Below, piece after piece: positions 1 to 11,500 of a stretch of DNA of 64,000 bases. Positions within the stretch are counted from its first letter, which is position 1; every line of letters begins with the position of its first letter. The notes under the pieces are model-generated. The model saw nothing but the letters and a program-made list of their open reading frames with translations, was not told the DNA's origin and did no database searches. The DNA is taken from the NCBI RefSeq assembly GCF_002775205.1, contig NC_036457.1, forward strand, positions 22,898,720 to 22,962,719, read 5' to 3'. Made by a program: the position numbers and the translations under genes. Source of the DNA: Xiphophorus maculatus. Taxonomy: Eukaryota > Chordata > Actinopteri > Cyprinodontiformes > Poeciliidae.

Positions 1-70
1 CCTTGAAACGCCTTGCTGCTGAAAAGTGCTATACAAATTAGATAGATGGGTGGGTGGGTGGGTGGGTAGG
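1..70 (+). repeat. 3' tail of a fish LINE/SINE with GGGT-rich microsatellite
   Basis: The phrase 'gtgctatacaaatta' is followed by a short (GGGT)n run. This matches the common 3' tail of fish L2-like LINEs and related SINEs; a second copy lies at 9830-9897. It sits in psmc6 intron 6. Confidence 0.5.
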
Positions 71-81
71 TAATTAGGTAC

Positions 82-3000
82 CTCTCTCAGTTCACGGATC
101 TGTTCAGACAGTCCTCCAATTTCAGAGTAGGAGACGCTGCCTGGATCTTCATGGGACATGTTGTACACTAGAGGATCCACTTCCCTGGGTAGGTACCTTA
201 GACCAACAGACAGACAGGGAGACATCTTAAGATACAAATGACAAACTGCCATGGTGGGAAAAAGGAAAACTCTCCCTGATTATGTTCTCAAAATTCTTAT
301 AATACTCATGGTAGTGCCTTTTTACTTGATTAGTCAGAGCAGAAAACATAAACTTATGTTTACACAGAGAAAGTAAATATTTAAACCCCTATGTCTCAGC
401 TACAAATCTGGCTGCACATAGGAAAATGAAAATCTTAAAATATTACATTTCAAAATCAATTTCTTCTGCTCCAACTTTTTCTCCACCACTGGTAGCAATA
501 ATGAGCAGTCAAGTGAGAAGAAAGTGGATAAATCTGGAAGGAGCTACTCCTGGTTGGAATATTTGTCACTTTCATATTAGCTTATTTGTGAAGATAATTT
601 TGCTTTATTTATTTTATATGTTGCTTTAGACATTTGTGTATTTTTTCTTCCTTTATGTTGTACCTCTTTCATGTGGCAAGTTTAGGTCAAACTGCAGTGA
701 ATAGTGTTCAAGTCTGTAACCCACCTCATTATAGTGAGTGTAGTCATGTCCAAAGCCACTCTGGTGCCAGGCTTCAGCTGTGATTTGTCCAACTGGAAAG
801 ATAAATATTGTAGTCATTATATTTTTTCCAAGTCCTCAACACTGCCATGGTTTTCAGAAACACAATCAAACTGTCATACAGTCTGCATGGATCATTTTAA
901 AGTTGACAATGATATTTTTTCTACCATAATCATGTTAAAATAATAATACTAATTGACTCAATACCAAAATGAATTAGTGGTATTTTAATGCAGGATGATA
1001 AGACCAAAACAGAAAACTCAATCACGGACAAAACTCATTGGTTTCTGATTATTCAGTCAGAAACTTAACTAAGCCTGGCTGTTAGTCTGGTCAGGAGCAG
1101 GCTAGCGGCACAGGATCAATCGCCATGGTAACTTATATAATACTGCTTTTGTGAAACCTAATCAAGGCTTAATTAAATCAGGATATCTGGAAAATCCCGG
1201 CTCAATCCGCTATCCTGGTTTTGTGAAACAGGAGGAGTGAATAATGAAAGAAATGACTCGATGCAATCTGATGGGTTTCATTAGATAAACAAAGAAAAAA
1301 ATTTTAAACTGATTTGAATAAAAAAAAAAATAATAAGTTTGACAACTAGGATCTATTGAGATATATGCATTACTGAATTGAAATGATTTATTTTGTGAAG
1401 TGCCTTGAGACGATATTTGTTGTGATTTGGTGCTACAGAAGAACTGAATTGAATTCAAAGATGTTACATTACTAAATGAAAGGCTTCATTACAGGAAAAC
1501 AAAATCCAGATTGGGGAGTGATGATAAGACAGTTCAACCAACTAGGACTGTCTTCATTGAGTAGTTCTGGCGTAAACTGATGCCAGCTCATCATTAATGG
1601 GTCTGATGATGAACCGTCATTGTAAAGGCCTTCAGAGGGTGAATGATTTGGCAAGTGTGTGGAACTATTTTAATATGACCATGCTGTTTGTTAGGCTAAG
1701 TCAGACTTCCTTTTAAATAGGCAAAAGACTTCAACTGCTTTGCTGATGTGTAGCCAGAACAGATTTTCTGGCTACATTGTAACCACAGATCAAAAACAAG
1801 CAGAGGACAACCTCTAACAAAACATGGTATCTATTATTAAAGCTGCTCTTCTAATAACTCCTCTCAGAAGTCAGAGCTAAGTTTGTTTACTCTCTTTGTT
1901 TTGACAGAAAAACAAAAAGAAATCAAATATTATGTGGAAGGAATTTGAATCTTGGGCACAAGGAGCTCTTCTAAATGGAAAACATTCATAAGCAAAGTGC
2001 CAAATTATTTAGGAAGTGCCTTAAAAAAGGATGTCAACTTTTTGGAGTGGCCATCAAAGTCCTGATGTCAGCTGGTCAGGACTTTGAGAAGGGCCTGAAT
2101 GATGTAAATATTTTTTCTATTGATTATTGAGAAACCTATACATATTTAAAAAATGAAATGTAATATTTACTAAAAAAGAGAACTAAAAGTTTTTCAGAAC
2201 TGATCCTAGACTTATATTGAAATAGTTTGATACTCCTGGATGATGATTATGAGCGCTCACCTGTCTGCGACATCCAACCACATATCGGGGACCGTTGGTG
2301 GCTTTCACAATGACTGGTAGGAAGAGCAAAAACAAAAACTAACTGTGAAACATCAAAAGTCAAACTTCAAGCAAGGCAGTTGTCTGTTTTAACCCTTCTG
2401 CTGCCCAAACAGGGGTCGAATGGCCTGTGTGAGTTTTATACCCTGTACGGGGTCCGGCAGGGTCACATTAACTCTGCATGCACTTTTACATGTTTCTACC
2501 CCCTGTGGCTTCAGGAAATGACTGGACACTCCCAGCAAGTTCTCACTGACTGGCCATGACATCGGCCACGCTCTACCTGAGTGTCATGCTAAGAATGCAG
2601 GAGGGATAAACCAAAGTAGGGTGGGAAAACTGTAAACAGTAACACCTGCAGTACAGCAGAGAACTGGCATTGATTGCAGTTTTCTGGCATATCACCAATC
2701 TTTACAAAGCCAATACCAATTTTTTTTCTCTGAAATGTAGCTAAATATAGGAATAAACTTGCTGAGTTGGCAACAGTGTGGTGACTGTTGTTAACTGAAA
2801 ACATGCAGACATGGCCTGGTGGGCCAGTCTGTCAGTCAAACCTCTCTCACAGTACAGGAGAAAAGGACAATGGTTGATTTCAGACCTTTAAAAAGTATAA
2901 AAGATTGGTGGATAACATCAGCTTCACATTAAGTATCGGCCAATCACCGATCTCCCAAAATTAAGGATATTAGAATAAATATAATATTAATACATACATG

Positions 3001-5083
3001 GAGCACTTAAATATGTGAACAAAGGTTTTAAGACATCATTTACAAAAATCTCTGCCTGACAAAAAATTACAACGAAGAATGTGGAGCTTGAAGATAAATG
3101 TGAACATCTTAACATTTATTCATTCAAAGGTAAAATGATTACTGTTCCTAAGGTGATCATTCTACATTAAAAGACAGAGATAAAAGCAACAACTTGGCAA
3201 AATAAATCAAATGAAGGAATGCATATTTCAAATCTATTTATATTGCATAAGCATAAAATAGAATGCAAAAACATCAGTTTTGTAGATATTTCATATTCAC
3301 AATTAATATATTTAAAATTTTAGTTCCACGTCTACATTTTAGATAAACATTACTGTCTGACTATGGAAATAATCATTTATATGAAGCATAATTTTACTTT
3401 TAGTTTTGCATCGGTTAGTCACAATGCAATTAGTAAAAATTTAATTTATTGTTTACTATTGCTAGCCAAAAGGTTTTCAAGATCTTTTCTCTTCTTTTAG
3501 TCCCAAGTCCAACCTGCCTGTTGCTATTTTTCACTTCAAGGATCCAACGCATGGAAAAGAAAGATGTGCTGCAGGTTTTGGAACTGAGGCAGAAATTTCA
3601 ACATCCAGCTGCTGTACATTAGTAACTGTCCTACATTTGTCACATGTTTAGAATGACATACAAAGGTCAAATGAGTTAGTAAACTAATTGTAGACAGGCT
3701 TATAACAGTTCAAATGGCATGACAGAAACGTCATCAGAATAATGCTAGACATCTATGTTACAGTAGAGCAGTTAAACCTTTAAAAGTTTTTGTATACGTT
3801 CAGTTCTAAAGTAACATCATAATTTACCTTTTTTCATTATATTAATATAGTTTTTTATGCTGAATGACTGTCTTTTTTACATGAGACACCTATTCACTCT
3901 TCGATGAAAACTAGCATGTCTTAAGTTGACAAATAACTATGAAAACATATGAAATATCAGGGGGGTACGGAGATGCTTACATTTCTCTTCTGTAAGCTGC
4001 TTTAGCACCTCTCCAACAATCTGCAAAGAACAAATGTACAATCAGGTCATGATGTGTTTTAAACTGTCAGCAAAGTTATAGACACACATTAAGACAAATT
4101 CTAACATGCTTTTAAAATGGGAAGAAACGTTAACCATTGATCTCACTGGTCCAACTATTTCAAACTCCTCTATGTCACTGATATGTGAGAGATGAGATCA
4201 AAACACAGCAGCAGCAAGACTGCCCAAATAAAATCGAATAAGAAAAAAAAGATAAAACAGAATTCATATCTAGCTTTAGTTATCTTTATGTAACTAACTG
4301 TTTCATTTGTTGATTATGACTTCATAGTGCTCAACAATTAAATAAATGTGAAAAACGTATTGCATGGATGAACAGTTTAGCTCCAGTAAAGCGCACTGAA
4401 TTCAATTCGCTTTGTAAGGTCTTACTACTGAAAGGATTTTCCTTCAGACAACTCAAGATATAAACTAACCATCAACTAACACATGAATATAGTGCAATGC
4501 AGAATCTTACCTGACCAACACTTTGAAGAGCCTTTAAGTCATTCTCTGACTTCTCGTATTGCTTCGTTTGTTCCCTCAGCTGTTCTCTTACTAGCAATGA
4601 AACAAAAACGCCAACAGGATAGAATTTACAATTCACGAGTTGAGGTATAGAGACAATGTTTTCACAGTCTGCGTTGCTAGCTCACTATTTATATGGGCCG
4701 GTTTCGTTGTTAGAAACACATAGATACAATGTATTTCTGACCAGCATGCACAAAGATGAAGATACATACGACACTGAATGATTTAGCATATGGCGCTTTA
4801 CAGTTCTTTGTCCGTTGTTGAACAAAAACACAACAGTGGGGTTTATGGATTACTGAAGGGAAAACGCTGAACTGCATGACAAAGCAAAAGCTAGCCGCCG
4901 AGCTAACATAATAGCATTAACAATTGAAAATATACAATCCGAATGTACATAACTACAAGCTCTACGTCGCAAAATGTACAAATATTAATTTCAATTACAT
5001 TCTTTCAATCGTCCGTCAACCTCCTTATGTTCTAGTAATTTTTTCCTGTAGTCTTGCAAAGCTTTATCTCTCGTGTCCGCCAT
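82..5083 (-). CDS. psmc6: 26S proteasome regulatory ATPase subunit Rpt4 (PSMC6), N-terminal exons, partial
   Basis: Rpt4 is one of six AAA+ ATPases in the base of the 26S proteasome, which unfolds ubiquitylated substrates and opens the 20S gate. Six coding exons read leftwards: 4999-5083, 4511-4590, 3981-4020, 2261-2313, 725-792 and 82-196. All junctions are GT-AG and in phase, giving 147 residues of a protein that is about 389 residues in mammals. The N-terminus [20 protein letters not shown] is nearly identical to mammalian PSMC6. Residues about 10-60 are the coiled coil (including [18 protein letters not shown]), and about 60-130 the OB domain ([31 protein letters not shown]). The last visible exon reaches [14 protein letters not shown], just before the AAA+ domain. 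Walker A and B and the C-terminus lie left of the window. The start is the first ATG and matches the family. A dispersed repeat begins about 10 bases upstream of it. Confidence 0.97.
945..1240. repeat. Dispersed repeat in psmc6 intron 4, partner of 51385-51640
   Basis: The stretch around 945-1100 (phrases 'aataccaaaatgaa', 'ttggtttctga', 'aagcctggctgttag') recurs 50 kb away at 51385-51640 in cfap206 intron 5. The continuation to 1240 has 'ctatcctggttttgtgaaac', a phrase I associate with non-autonomous fish DNA transposons. I cannot name the family. Confidence 0.45.
1383..1460 (+). repeat. LINE/SINE 3' tail with (GAATT)n end
   Basis: The text 'gtgccttgagacgat...tgatttggtgcta' followed by 'actgaattgaattc' is the familiar 3' tail of a fish retroposon. 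It is a tail only, with no coding sequence attached. Confidence 0.45.
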
Positions 5084-5093
5084 GACTCCCAAA

Positions 5094-5170
5094 TTCTTCT
5101 TCTTCTTCGTCTGGTATTATTTGGCGGTTAGCAAACAACTTACTGATGCATTACCGCCACCAACTGGTAA
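5094..5170. repeat. Dispersed fish repeat touching the psmc6 start
   Basis: A run of 'cttcttcttcttcg', then 'ttggcggttagcaaacaact' and 'cattaccgccaccaactgg', is a recognisable dispersed fish repeat. Related pieces with 'gttaccgccacctactgg' occur at 8270-8310 and 26470-26500, and in the other orientation near 7270. This copy starts about 10 bases upstream of the psmc6 ATG, so it must lie in the 5' UTR or core promoter. Confidence 0.55.
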
Positions 5171-5829
5171 AAAGTGTTGATAAGGATTTTAACATCTACT
5201 CAAAATGTATCAGTACATTTTGGAGTACACTTCTAACCCTGCATAAATTGCATAATTTAAATAAATAAAAGTTTAAAGTTATTTTAAAAAACCTCTTCGA
5301 ATTTTATGTTCCTTAGGTTATATAACACTGAAAGCACCTACGCTCACTATTGTTTAGGTGCTTTGAGGTTTGTTATTGTTCACTGAAAACGCTTGAGTGA
5401 CTGCCACACATTTTGACGGCAGGCACGCCACGTTAATGTTTATACATTCCCGAATTGTGTGAGAAATATGCGTTTATACACAAGGCCTCAGAACCTTTGT
5501 GTGTGCACAAGTTTCCTGCCCTGTTTTGTGCATATAAGCTTTATAAATGAGACCCCAGAGGATAGAAGAGCTTAGCGAATATTTAAGACCAAGACATGTG
5601 CCAGAGGGAGAAATCAAGTGAATGGAACAGGACAAGGGGCCTCCTGTATAAAAGAGTGCACAGCTCTCATACTGATAGTTTGCAGTAGAGAGAATTTATG
5701 AAACTGCACGTGCAAAAAATTCAGATGCATAAAATGCATAAAACCCTGTGTAGTCAAATAAGGGCCACAGTGAAGTCAAGTTTTTATCACTTAAGATAGC
5801 AAAGATAAAATCTATTCTTTAAAGGTAAC
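5171..5829. other. Intergenic stretch with a MITE-like segment
   Basis: I see no gene here. Around 5440-5570 the text 'gcatataagctttataaatgagaccc', with repeated 'tttgtgtgtgc' phrases, resembles ends of non-autonomous fish DNA transposons. The rest is AT-rich and uninformative. Confidence 0.3.
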
Positions 5830-6120
5830 AGTTTGAAACAGTAATCCATGCCTTCATTTCATCTTGAATGGATTACTGTAATTCCCTCTGTCTCCGAGTC
5901 AGCAAGTCTTCATTTACTTGTCTGCAGCTGCTGCAAAATGCTGCTGCCTGTCTTTCAACAGGAAATATAAGAGAGAGCACATTATTCCTGTCCTGGCTTC
6001 TGTCTACTGACTGCCTGTATTTTGAGTTCATTTTAAACTGTTTTTGTTTGTTTTGTAGGTTTTCAACAGCATTGCCCCATCTTATTTAACAAAGCTTCTC
6101 CACCACCACCAGCGGTGGAA
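5830..6120 (+). mobile_element. Degenerate non-LTR reverse transcriptase, C-terminal piece
   Basis: The plus-strand translation contains RMDYCNSLCLRVSKSS and LQLLQNAAACLSTG, typical of the C-terminal part of fish non-LTR reverse transcriptases. It is short, frame-damaged and inactive. It lies in the psmc6-znf292 spacer. Confidence 0.65.
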
Positions 6121-6777
6121 CTAGACTTTTAAAGTTGGGGGGCCATGCAACCAGAGGCCAGTTCTATCTATGATAAATCCGGATTTAGTATCTTTCCACC
6201 TTAAATGAAGAGGTTTTATCCCCTTTCACTGCTTAAAGGAAATAGCACAAAATAGTATTTGTATTATTTTGAAATTGCAAAATAGTATAAATACCCAGAC
6301 AGCTCCCACCACGCGTCTGAATAACCAAATGACCTCTGCTTGAGTCTGTTCAGGGTGAACTGGCATATCGGGGAATTTCCCTGTGAGCCGCTTCATTAAT
6401 GGGCCGGTGGCCCTCTGGGGTGAAAGCTGTCCCATCCACCCCTGTGTCCTGCAGGACCCTCTTGTTTTGTGGCACCACAGTGCTTCAAACTGCACCATAT
6501 CAAATGCCTTCTTTACCTAACTTTTTGCCGCTCCAGTTAGACAGATTTTAGAGCATGGTCGCGAAGCAACACGTTGGAAACCTCCACACTCACTCTCTTT
6601 ACAAGCATGGATTTTGACATATTTGGACATGGTTTATCTAGAACTTGTTATATTTTTAGCATGTGTACAGCTATGTGTATTCTTGTTCAACATATTTTCT
6701 TCTGTAAGGTGCAAATGAGTATCTGTACCTCAATGCAAAAGATAATAATAAAAATTTGATCACCAAAAAAGGAAAAC

Positions 6778-6960
6778 AGTGTCTTCAGTCAGAGGTTTCT
6801 TCAAATTCATTGTAATACAGACCTCTACAGGAGATCTTTCCTGCCAACAGCCACTAGTATCTACAATCACTCTTTGAAGAATTTTATTTAATATGCATTA
6901 CAGCAACATTTAATTTCCATTTGGGATCCAAATTTTGAATTTTAATTTACAGTCTAAATA
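6778..6960 (+). mobile_element. LINE 3' end fragment (same family as 7560-8170)
   Basis: The phrases 'tcttcagtcagaggtttcttc', 'tacaggagatctttcctgcc' and 'tttgggatccaaattttgaa' match the 3' end of the longer LINE copy at 7560-8170, in the same orientation. Only the end of ORF2 and the 3' UTR remain. Confidence 0.6.
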
Positions 6961-7189
6961 CTTTGAGTGTCAACAAATGTATACTGTTTCTAAACTTGGT
7001 CATAGGGTAGGCGTTGCTTTTATTCTATCTGAAATAAACTGCATGTCTAATGAAGGGATTCAGATAAAAAGAATTTTACTAATTTAGTTCATAGCTCATA
7101 GGAGTTTTAGAAAATAAACTCGCAGATAAGTTTGCTAAAGAAGTAACCAAAAAGACTTCAATTATTCTACAAATCTCATATAGCAAATC

Positions 7190-7425
7190 AGAGAAGTGTG
7201 CCTTGAGGACCAGGGTTGAGAAACTCTGGAATGTCGGTTAGGGTTTCAATTCTGGCTCACAATACAATTCAGTAGGTGGCGGTACACATTAAAACTCTGT
7301 TTGAAAACCGTCAGTAAAATCAAAGAAGAAAATGGTGAATCAGCCATTTGATTGAGATGTGCTGAATCAGAGATACATCTAAAAGTTGCAAGACATTGAC
7401 CCTTGAGGACTTCTTCATACTTCTT
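7190..7425. mobile_element. Degraded MITE of the 'catctaaaagttgca' family
   Basis: 'agccatttgattgagatgtg' and 'catctaaaagttgcaagaca' are signature phrases of a common fish non-autonomous transposon. Better copies lie at 16005-16250 and, as a half, at 11585-11700. Part of another repeat ('gtaggtggcggtacacatt') is mixed in near 7270. Confidence 0.45.
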
Positions 7426-7559
7426 CATATCGATTCGATCTGATTTTCATTTACAGGTTCTTTTTCTACTATGATATATGAAAGTTGATTTGGTGATTAT
7501 AGAGATTATTCTGTCTTCCTCAGCTCTTATCTTTTAATTAGTGTTGCTATGGCTATGTT

Positions 7560-8170
7560 CTGGAAAACTGTCCTTCAAAGAATTCTAGAATTGGGCTGCT
7601 CAGCCTGGCAGCACGTTGGAGCAGCTCTGTTCTTTCATTGACATTTTCACAGACTGGACTGGAGACATAACAGTGAAACATCTATAAGAAGGGACAGAGC
7701 AGACTGGACTTCTTCTAGAAGTTAAGATCCTTCAAGGTTTCCATCAAGATGCTGCAGATCAGTCTGTTGTTGAGAGCCTCATATCTTCGGCTGTCATCTG
7801 TTGGGGCAGCAGCATCAGAACCAGGGAGCTAAAAAGGCTCAACAGCCTGATAAAGAAGGCTGATTCTGTTCTGGTTTTATACTGGAGACCACTGTAGAAC
7901 CTCTCTAGATGATGAAGCAAAGAAGCATTCTTCATAAAATTAAGATCAAGAAAACTATGGACAACCTGACCATACTCTTTATGAGACTGTCTTGTGAAAA
8001 TAGAGCATCTTCAGTCAGAGGCTTCTTCAGATTCGCTGTAATACAGGAGATATTTCCTGCTAAGTCATTACTGTCTACAATAACTCTTTGAAGAATTTGA
8101 ATTAATGAGTTACGACAACATTTAGTTTTGCTTTGGGAACAATAAAGTATTTTTGAATTTTAATTTTGAA
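7560..8170 (+). mobile_element. L2/CR1/Rex1-like LINE, 3' part of ORF2 and 3' UTR
   Basis: The coding remnant has the order expected of the ORF2 C-terminus in CR1-group LINEs: a Gly-Ala-Ala-rich segment, 'ELKRLNSLIKKA', then a Cys/Arg-rich end. The 3' UTR ends with 'caataaagtatttttgaattt'. The frame is broken repeatedly. Related fragments lie at 6778, 15175, 52900, 57430, 58120 and 60215, so this family is a major builder of the window. Confidence 0.7.
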
Positions 8171-8214
8171 TTTGAAATTTTAGAAGTTCCCATTCCCGTT
8201 CCCAAATGTATAGC

Positions 8215-8320
8215 TGTACAGAACCTCTTCTTATTATTGTTATTCTGTAGAATGTAGTGGCACTTTACAACCATAGTGTGTTACCGCCATACACCGGACT
8301 GAGGAGTTATCCACAAAATT
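8215..8320. repeat. Copy of the 'ttaccgccac' dispersed repeat
   Basis: 'ttcttattattgttattctg' followed by 'gtgttaccgccatacaccgg' belongs to the repeat seen at 5094-5170 and 26400-26520. It ends about 250 bases before the znf292 start. Confidence 0.45.
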
Positions 8321-8530
8321 GAACTCCTAACTTCCAAATGTCCTTTCTTCAGCAAGCTCAATTCGTGACCCTGACCTTCGTTAATACATTAATAATGGGA
8401 GTTTTGAAATTATTTAGAAGGAGGACATAAAGATATATCCTAATCTCAACAGGTGCTGTGAAGAAGTGGAGAAGATTTTAACTTTTGAGATGTTTTTTCT
8501 TTTATGCATAAACATATCTCGTCCAGCTTT

Positions 8531-8560
8531 GACGTAATTACGTCGATTCCGTTATGACGT
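8531..8560. promoter_or_regulatory. Cluster of CRE/ATF-like half sites at the znf292 start
   Basis: Positions 8531-8544 form a perfect palindrome, gacgtaattacgtc. A further TGACGT lies at 8555-8560. All are 33-62 bases upstream of the znf292 ATG. TGACGT is the CREB/ATF half site. I infer core-promoter elements; binding is untested. Confidence 0.5.
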
Positions 8561-8592
8561 ATAAGTCCTACGCGCTGAAGTAGTGTATGAAG

Positions 8593-11500
8593 ATGGCGGA
8601 CGAGGAGGCCGAGCAAGACCGTGGTCTTGTGGACAATATCAGCAAAACAATTGGGGAAGTCAGAAATTTGTTGGAAGGACTACATGAAGTTGTGATTCGA
8701 GAAAGCGCAAATTCACCAGTTCAGTCCTCTTCTGACTATTGTCAAGAGTTTTGTAGGGTGAGTTAAATTTCAATCATCTGGAAAACAGGCCATCTAAATA
8801 CGGAGCTAACATGGATAATGCTGGTGTACACTGAGTCTTGCATTGTCTGGTAAAAGGTCACTTTTCAGACCGAATTGTTTGTTTCATAGTTAGCTTTATG
8901 TGAATACTAGCAAAAGGAGCTGTTGCGATTTGGTAACAACACACCACACACCCATCGATATCGATATCTTTTAGCATACGCTACTGAGCTGTTTCTGTAA
9001 GGAGAAATGAAGTGCAATGTTGTGGACTCGTTAGAAGAGACGAGGTCTTTACAATGTTTAAGTGCAGGTTCCACTGCATTAATATTAGACCTTTTTATTT
9101 GGGCTTACAAAATTCTCTAGCTGCTCTGTAGCGCAACAGTTTACCAGCAGAGCCTGAAGCTAGCACAGTGTTAGCTTATATCCGCTGAATGTAAAAGGTT
9201 GCGTGCAGGATGTGGACAGAATGTGGATGGCTGTTTTGGGAGACTGATTTTGTGACGTGTTCATTATAGTAAGATTCACAAATTTTTACCATTCCTCTCT
9301 TAGTTGTTGCTGGTTTATTCAGACGTATCGGAAAACAAAAACAGAATTTGCGCGTTACACCCATGGTCCTTTTCTGGTGTGTACGTGCTGAATAAAACGT
9401 ATGAGGGTTTTTTCTCGACGTAGTCTCACAAGGCAGCAAGCCATTCATTGGCTCCCATCTCCACAGTGTCCTGCACGGTTCACGTTAACCATCTGCACCA
9501 TATTAAGGATGTAGAGTAATGATGGTCAGGGCGGATTCCCACTTATTGAATTTACCCCAAGTAATCTAACACACACTATTGCCTTATAAATTATCATTAT
9601 AGAATTCCAACTTGTTTAATAAACTACACTTTTACTTATCAAGCTAAAATCACCAATGGCATGAAAATGTTAACTTAAATTCAGGTGTTCTTTCTAATTA
9701 TAATACAAGGCTTTTAAGTGTATTTTGGATGTTCAGTCTTAGTAGTACTTAGTTTCTTTTTCTATAGCAAAGTTTTCAGTACATAACTATGTGTTTTATG
9801 ACTTTGTATTTTTGTGGGGTGGGGTTTATGTAAAGCACTTTGAAATGCCTTGTTACTGAAAGGTGCTATACAAATAAAATTTGATTGATTGATTGATGTT
9901 TTTGCCTTTTACAGTCCACAATATATTGCATCAGATTATATTAACTTCTTCACCTTATTTTTATTTCAATGCCAAATATTTTCATCCTCCAACTTCTTTC
10001 CAGGGTTGAATTAATTTTCCTGATTCTCAGTTCTAAGAACTAAGAAGGTAATTGATGACAGTTCGGTCTCACATTTGTAATTTATTAGTTTGGGCATTCT
10101 GAATTGTCACTATACTTCCAGGAAAGGTGTGGTTTTATTAATATAAATCATAGCTTTCCATTGTCACTACCACCACTGGATGTTCTTCTTAATCCAACAT
10201 CTGTTATAGCATTCCCTTTTGAATTCATATTTGACCCGTCTATTATGAAGAAAATCTTTTCCTCTCTTAGAATAAATCTCTTAAGTATTACAAAACACTG
10301 CATTTCTTTAGTAAGTGCTAAATTAGTTTCCTACTTTCACTACTAAAATTAAATAAAAACTATGTGTTCAGGAAAACCAGCACTGATGACTGACCCACCA
10401 TGCTGTCAGCTGCTCCTGAGAGGAGAGCTAGGTGGCGCTCTCTAATGGTGCCAGGGAATTTATTCAAGCATCTGCATGCTGTAATTTAGAAAACATTCAG
10501 CAAAAAGGAAGATTTTCTAAATTGAACTTTACAGTCTCTGAACTAAAACTCTGATCATTTTTTCCCCTTAACACCCGGATTGTTTTGTATGTTTCTACTA
10601 AATTTTTTTTGTATTTGTTGAAACATACTTGTTCTCATTAGTTCAGATTGCCTTGCCTTTTAAATTTCCGTGTGCTTTCTTGCACAATGACATTAAAGGA
10701 ATTCTGATTCTGGAGGTGGGCCTGGTTCTATTTTGCTTTCTAATAAAGTCTTCTAGGGGAGGTCAGGCCTTACCCAGTAGAGACTCATCAGTGACATAAT
10801 TACAACTAATAATAGTAATACATTTTAGTGTTGTAAAAAAAAATAAATGCATTATTTATTTTTTACAAATAATATATATTATTTGCAGAAAATTAAATGT
10901 ATTATTTTATTTAAGCGGCTGCTTAGTTCATGTATGCCTTGGGTCAGCTCTAAATGTGACCAACATTACATTGGCTCATTACCTGTCATAAAAATATTTT
11001 TTAATAAAAAATCCATTGGGCTGCTGGTGGATCGCCTTGGCGCTCCAACCAACCGGGCTTAGCAGGATTTCTGGGGGAAAGCCTTTTTACCTCTAAAATT
11101 CAAACTGTAAGCTCTGATCTATTGGTAATGTATAAATGTAAGCTTTAAAACTGATTTAGATTTTTGTTCTTTCAGACGCTCTTGGAGTTTGTAGGCCGTT
11201 GGAAGACTGAGGAAGAGCCTTTGCCACTCGTACAGGTGTACATGGTCGCCCTGCTCAGCTTTGCGAAGGCTTCTTCTTACCTCTCTCTGCAATGTGAAAG
11301 TGTTCCACTTGTGGTTGAGAGACTTTCACTGTAAGTGAAATTAAACATTTCTAATCCAAAACTTGTGCTTATATGTTTGTCATTAAGTCAGTATTGGAAA
11401 GTCTTATCAGATGAAAATCCATCAGTATTATGTTTGAATGCATGCCTTTCCTTTGACAGGAGCTTTTTGGAACTGTTGCTCTCACTTAAGACCCTTCCAG

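Noticed and set aside
6226-6498. A 90-codon minus-strand frame in the psmc6-znf292 spacer.
   Set aside because: No domain or orthologue is recognised, it lies among repeats, and no splice or promoter context supports it.
5083-8593. A bidirectional promoter shared by psmc6 and znf292.
   Set aside because: The two starts are 3.5 kb apart and separated by several repeats, too far for a shared core promoter.
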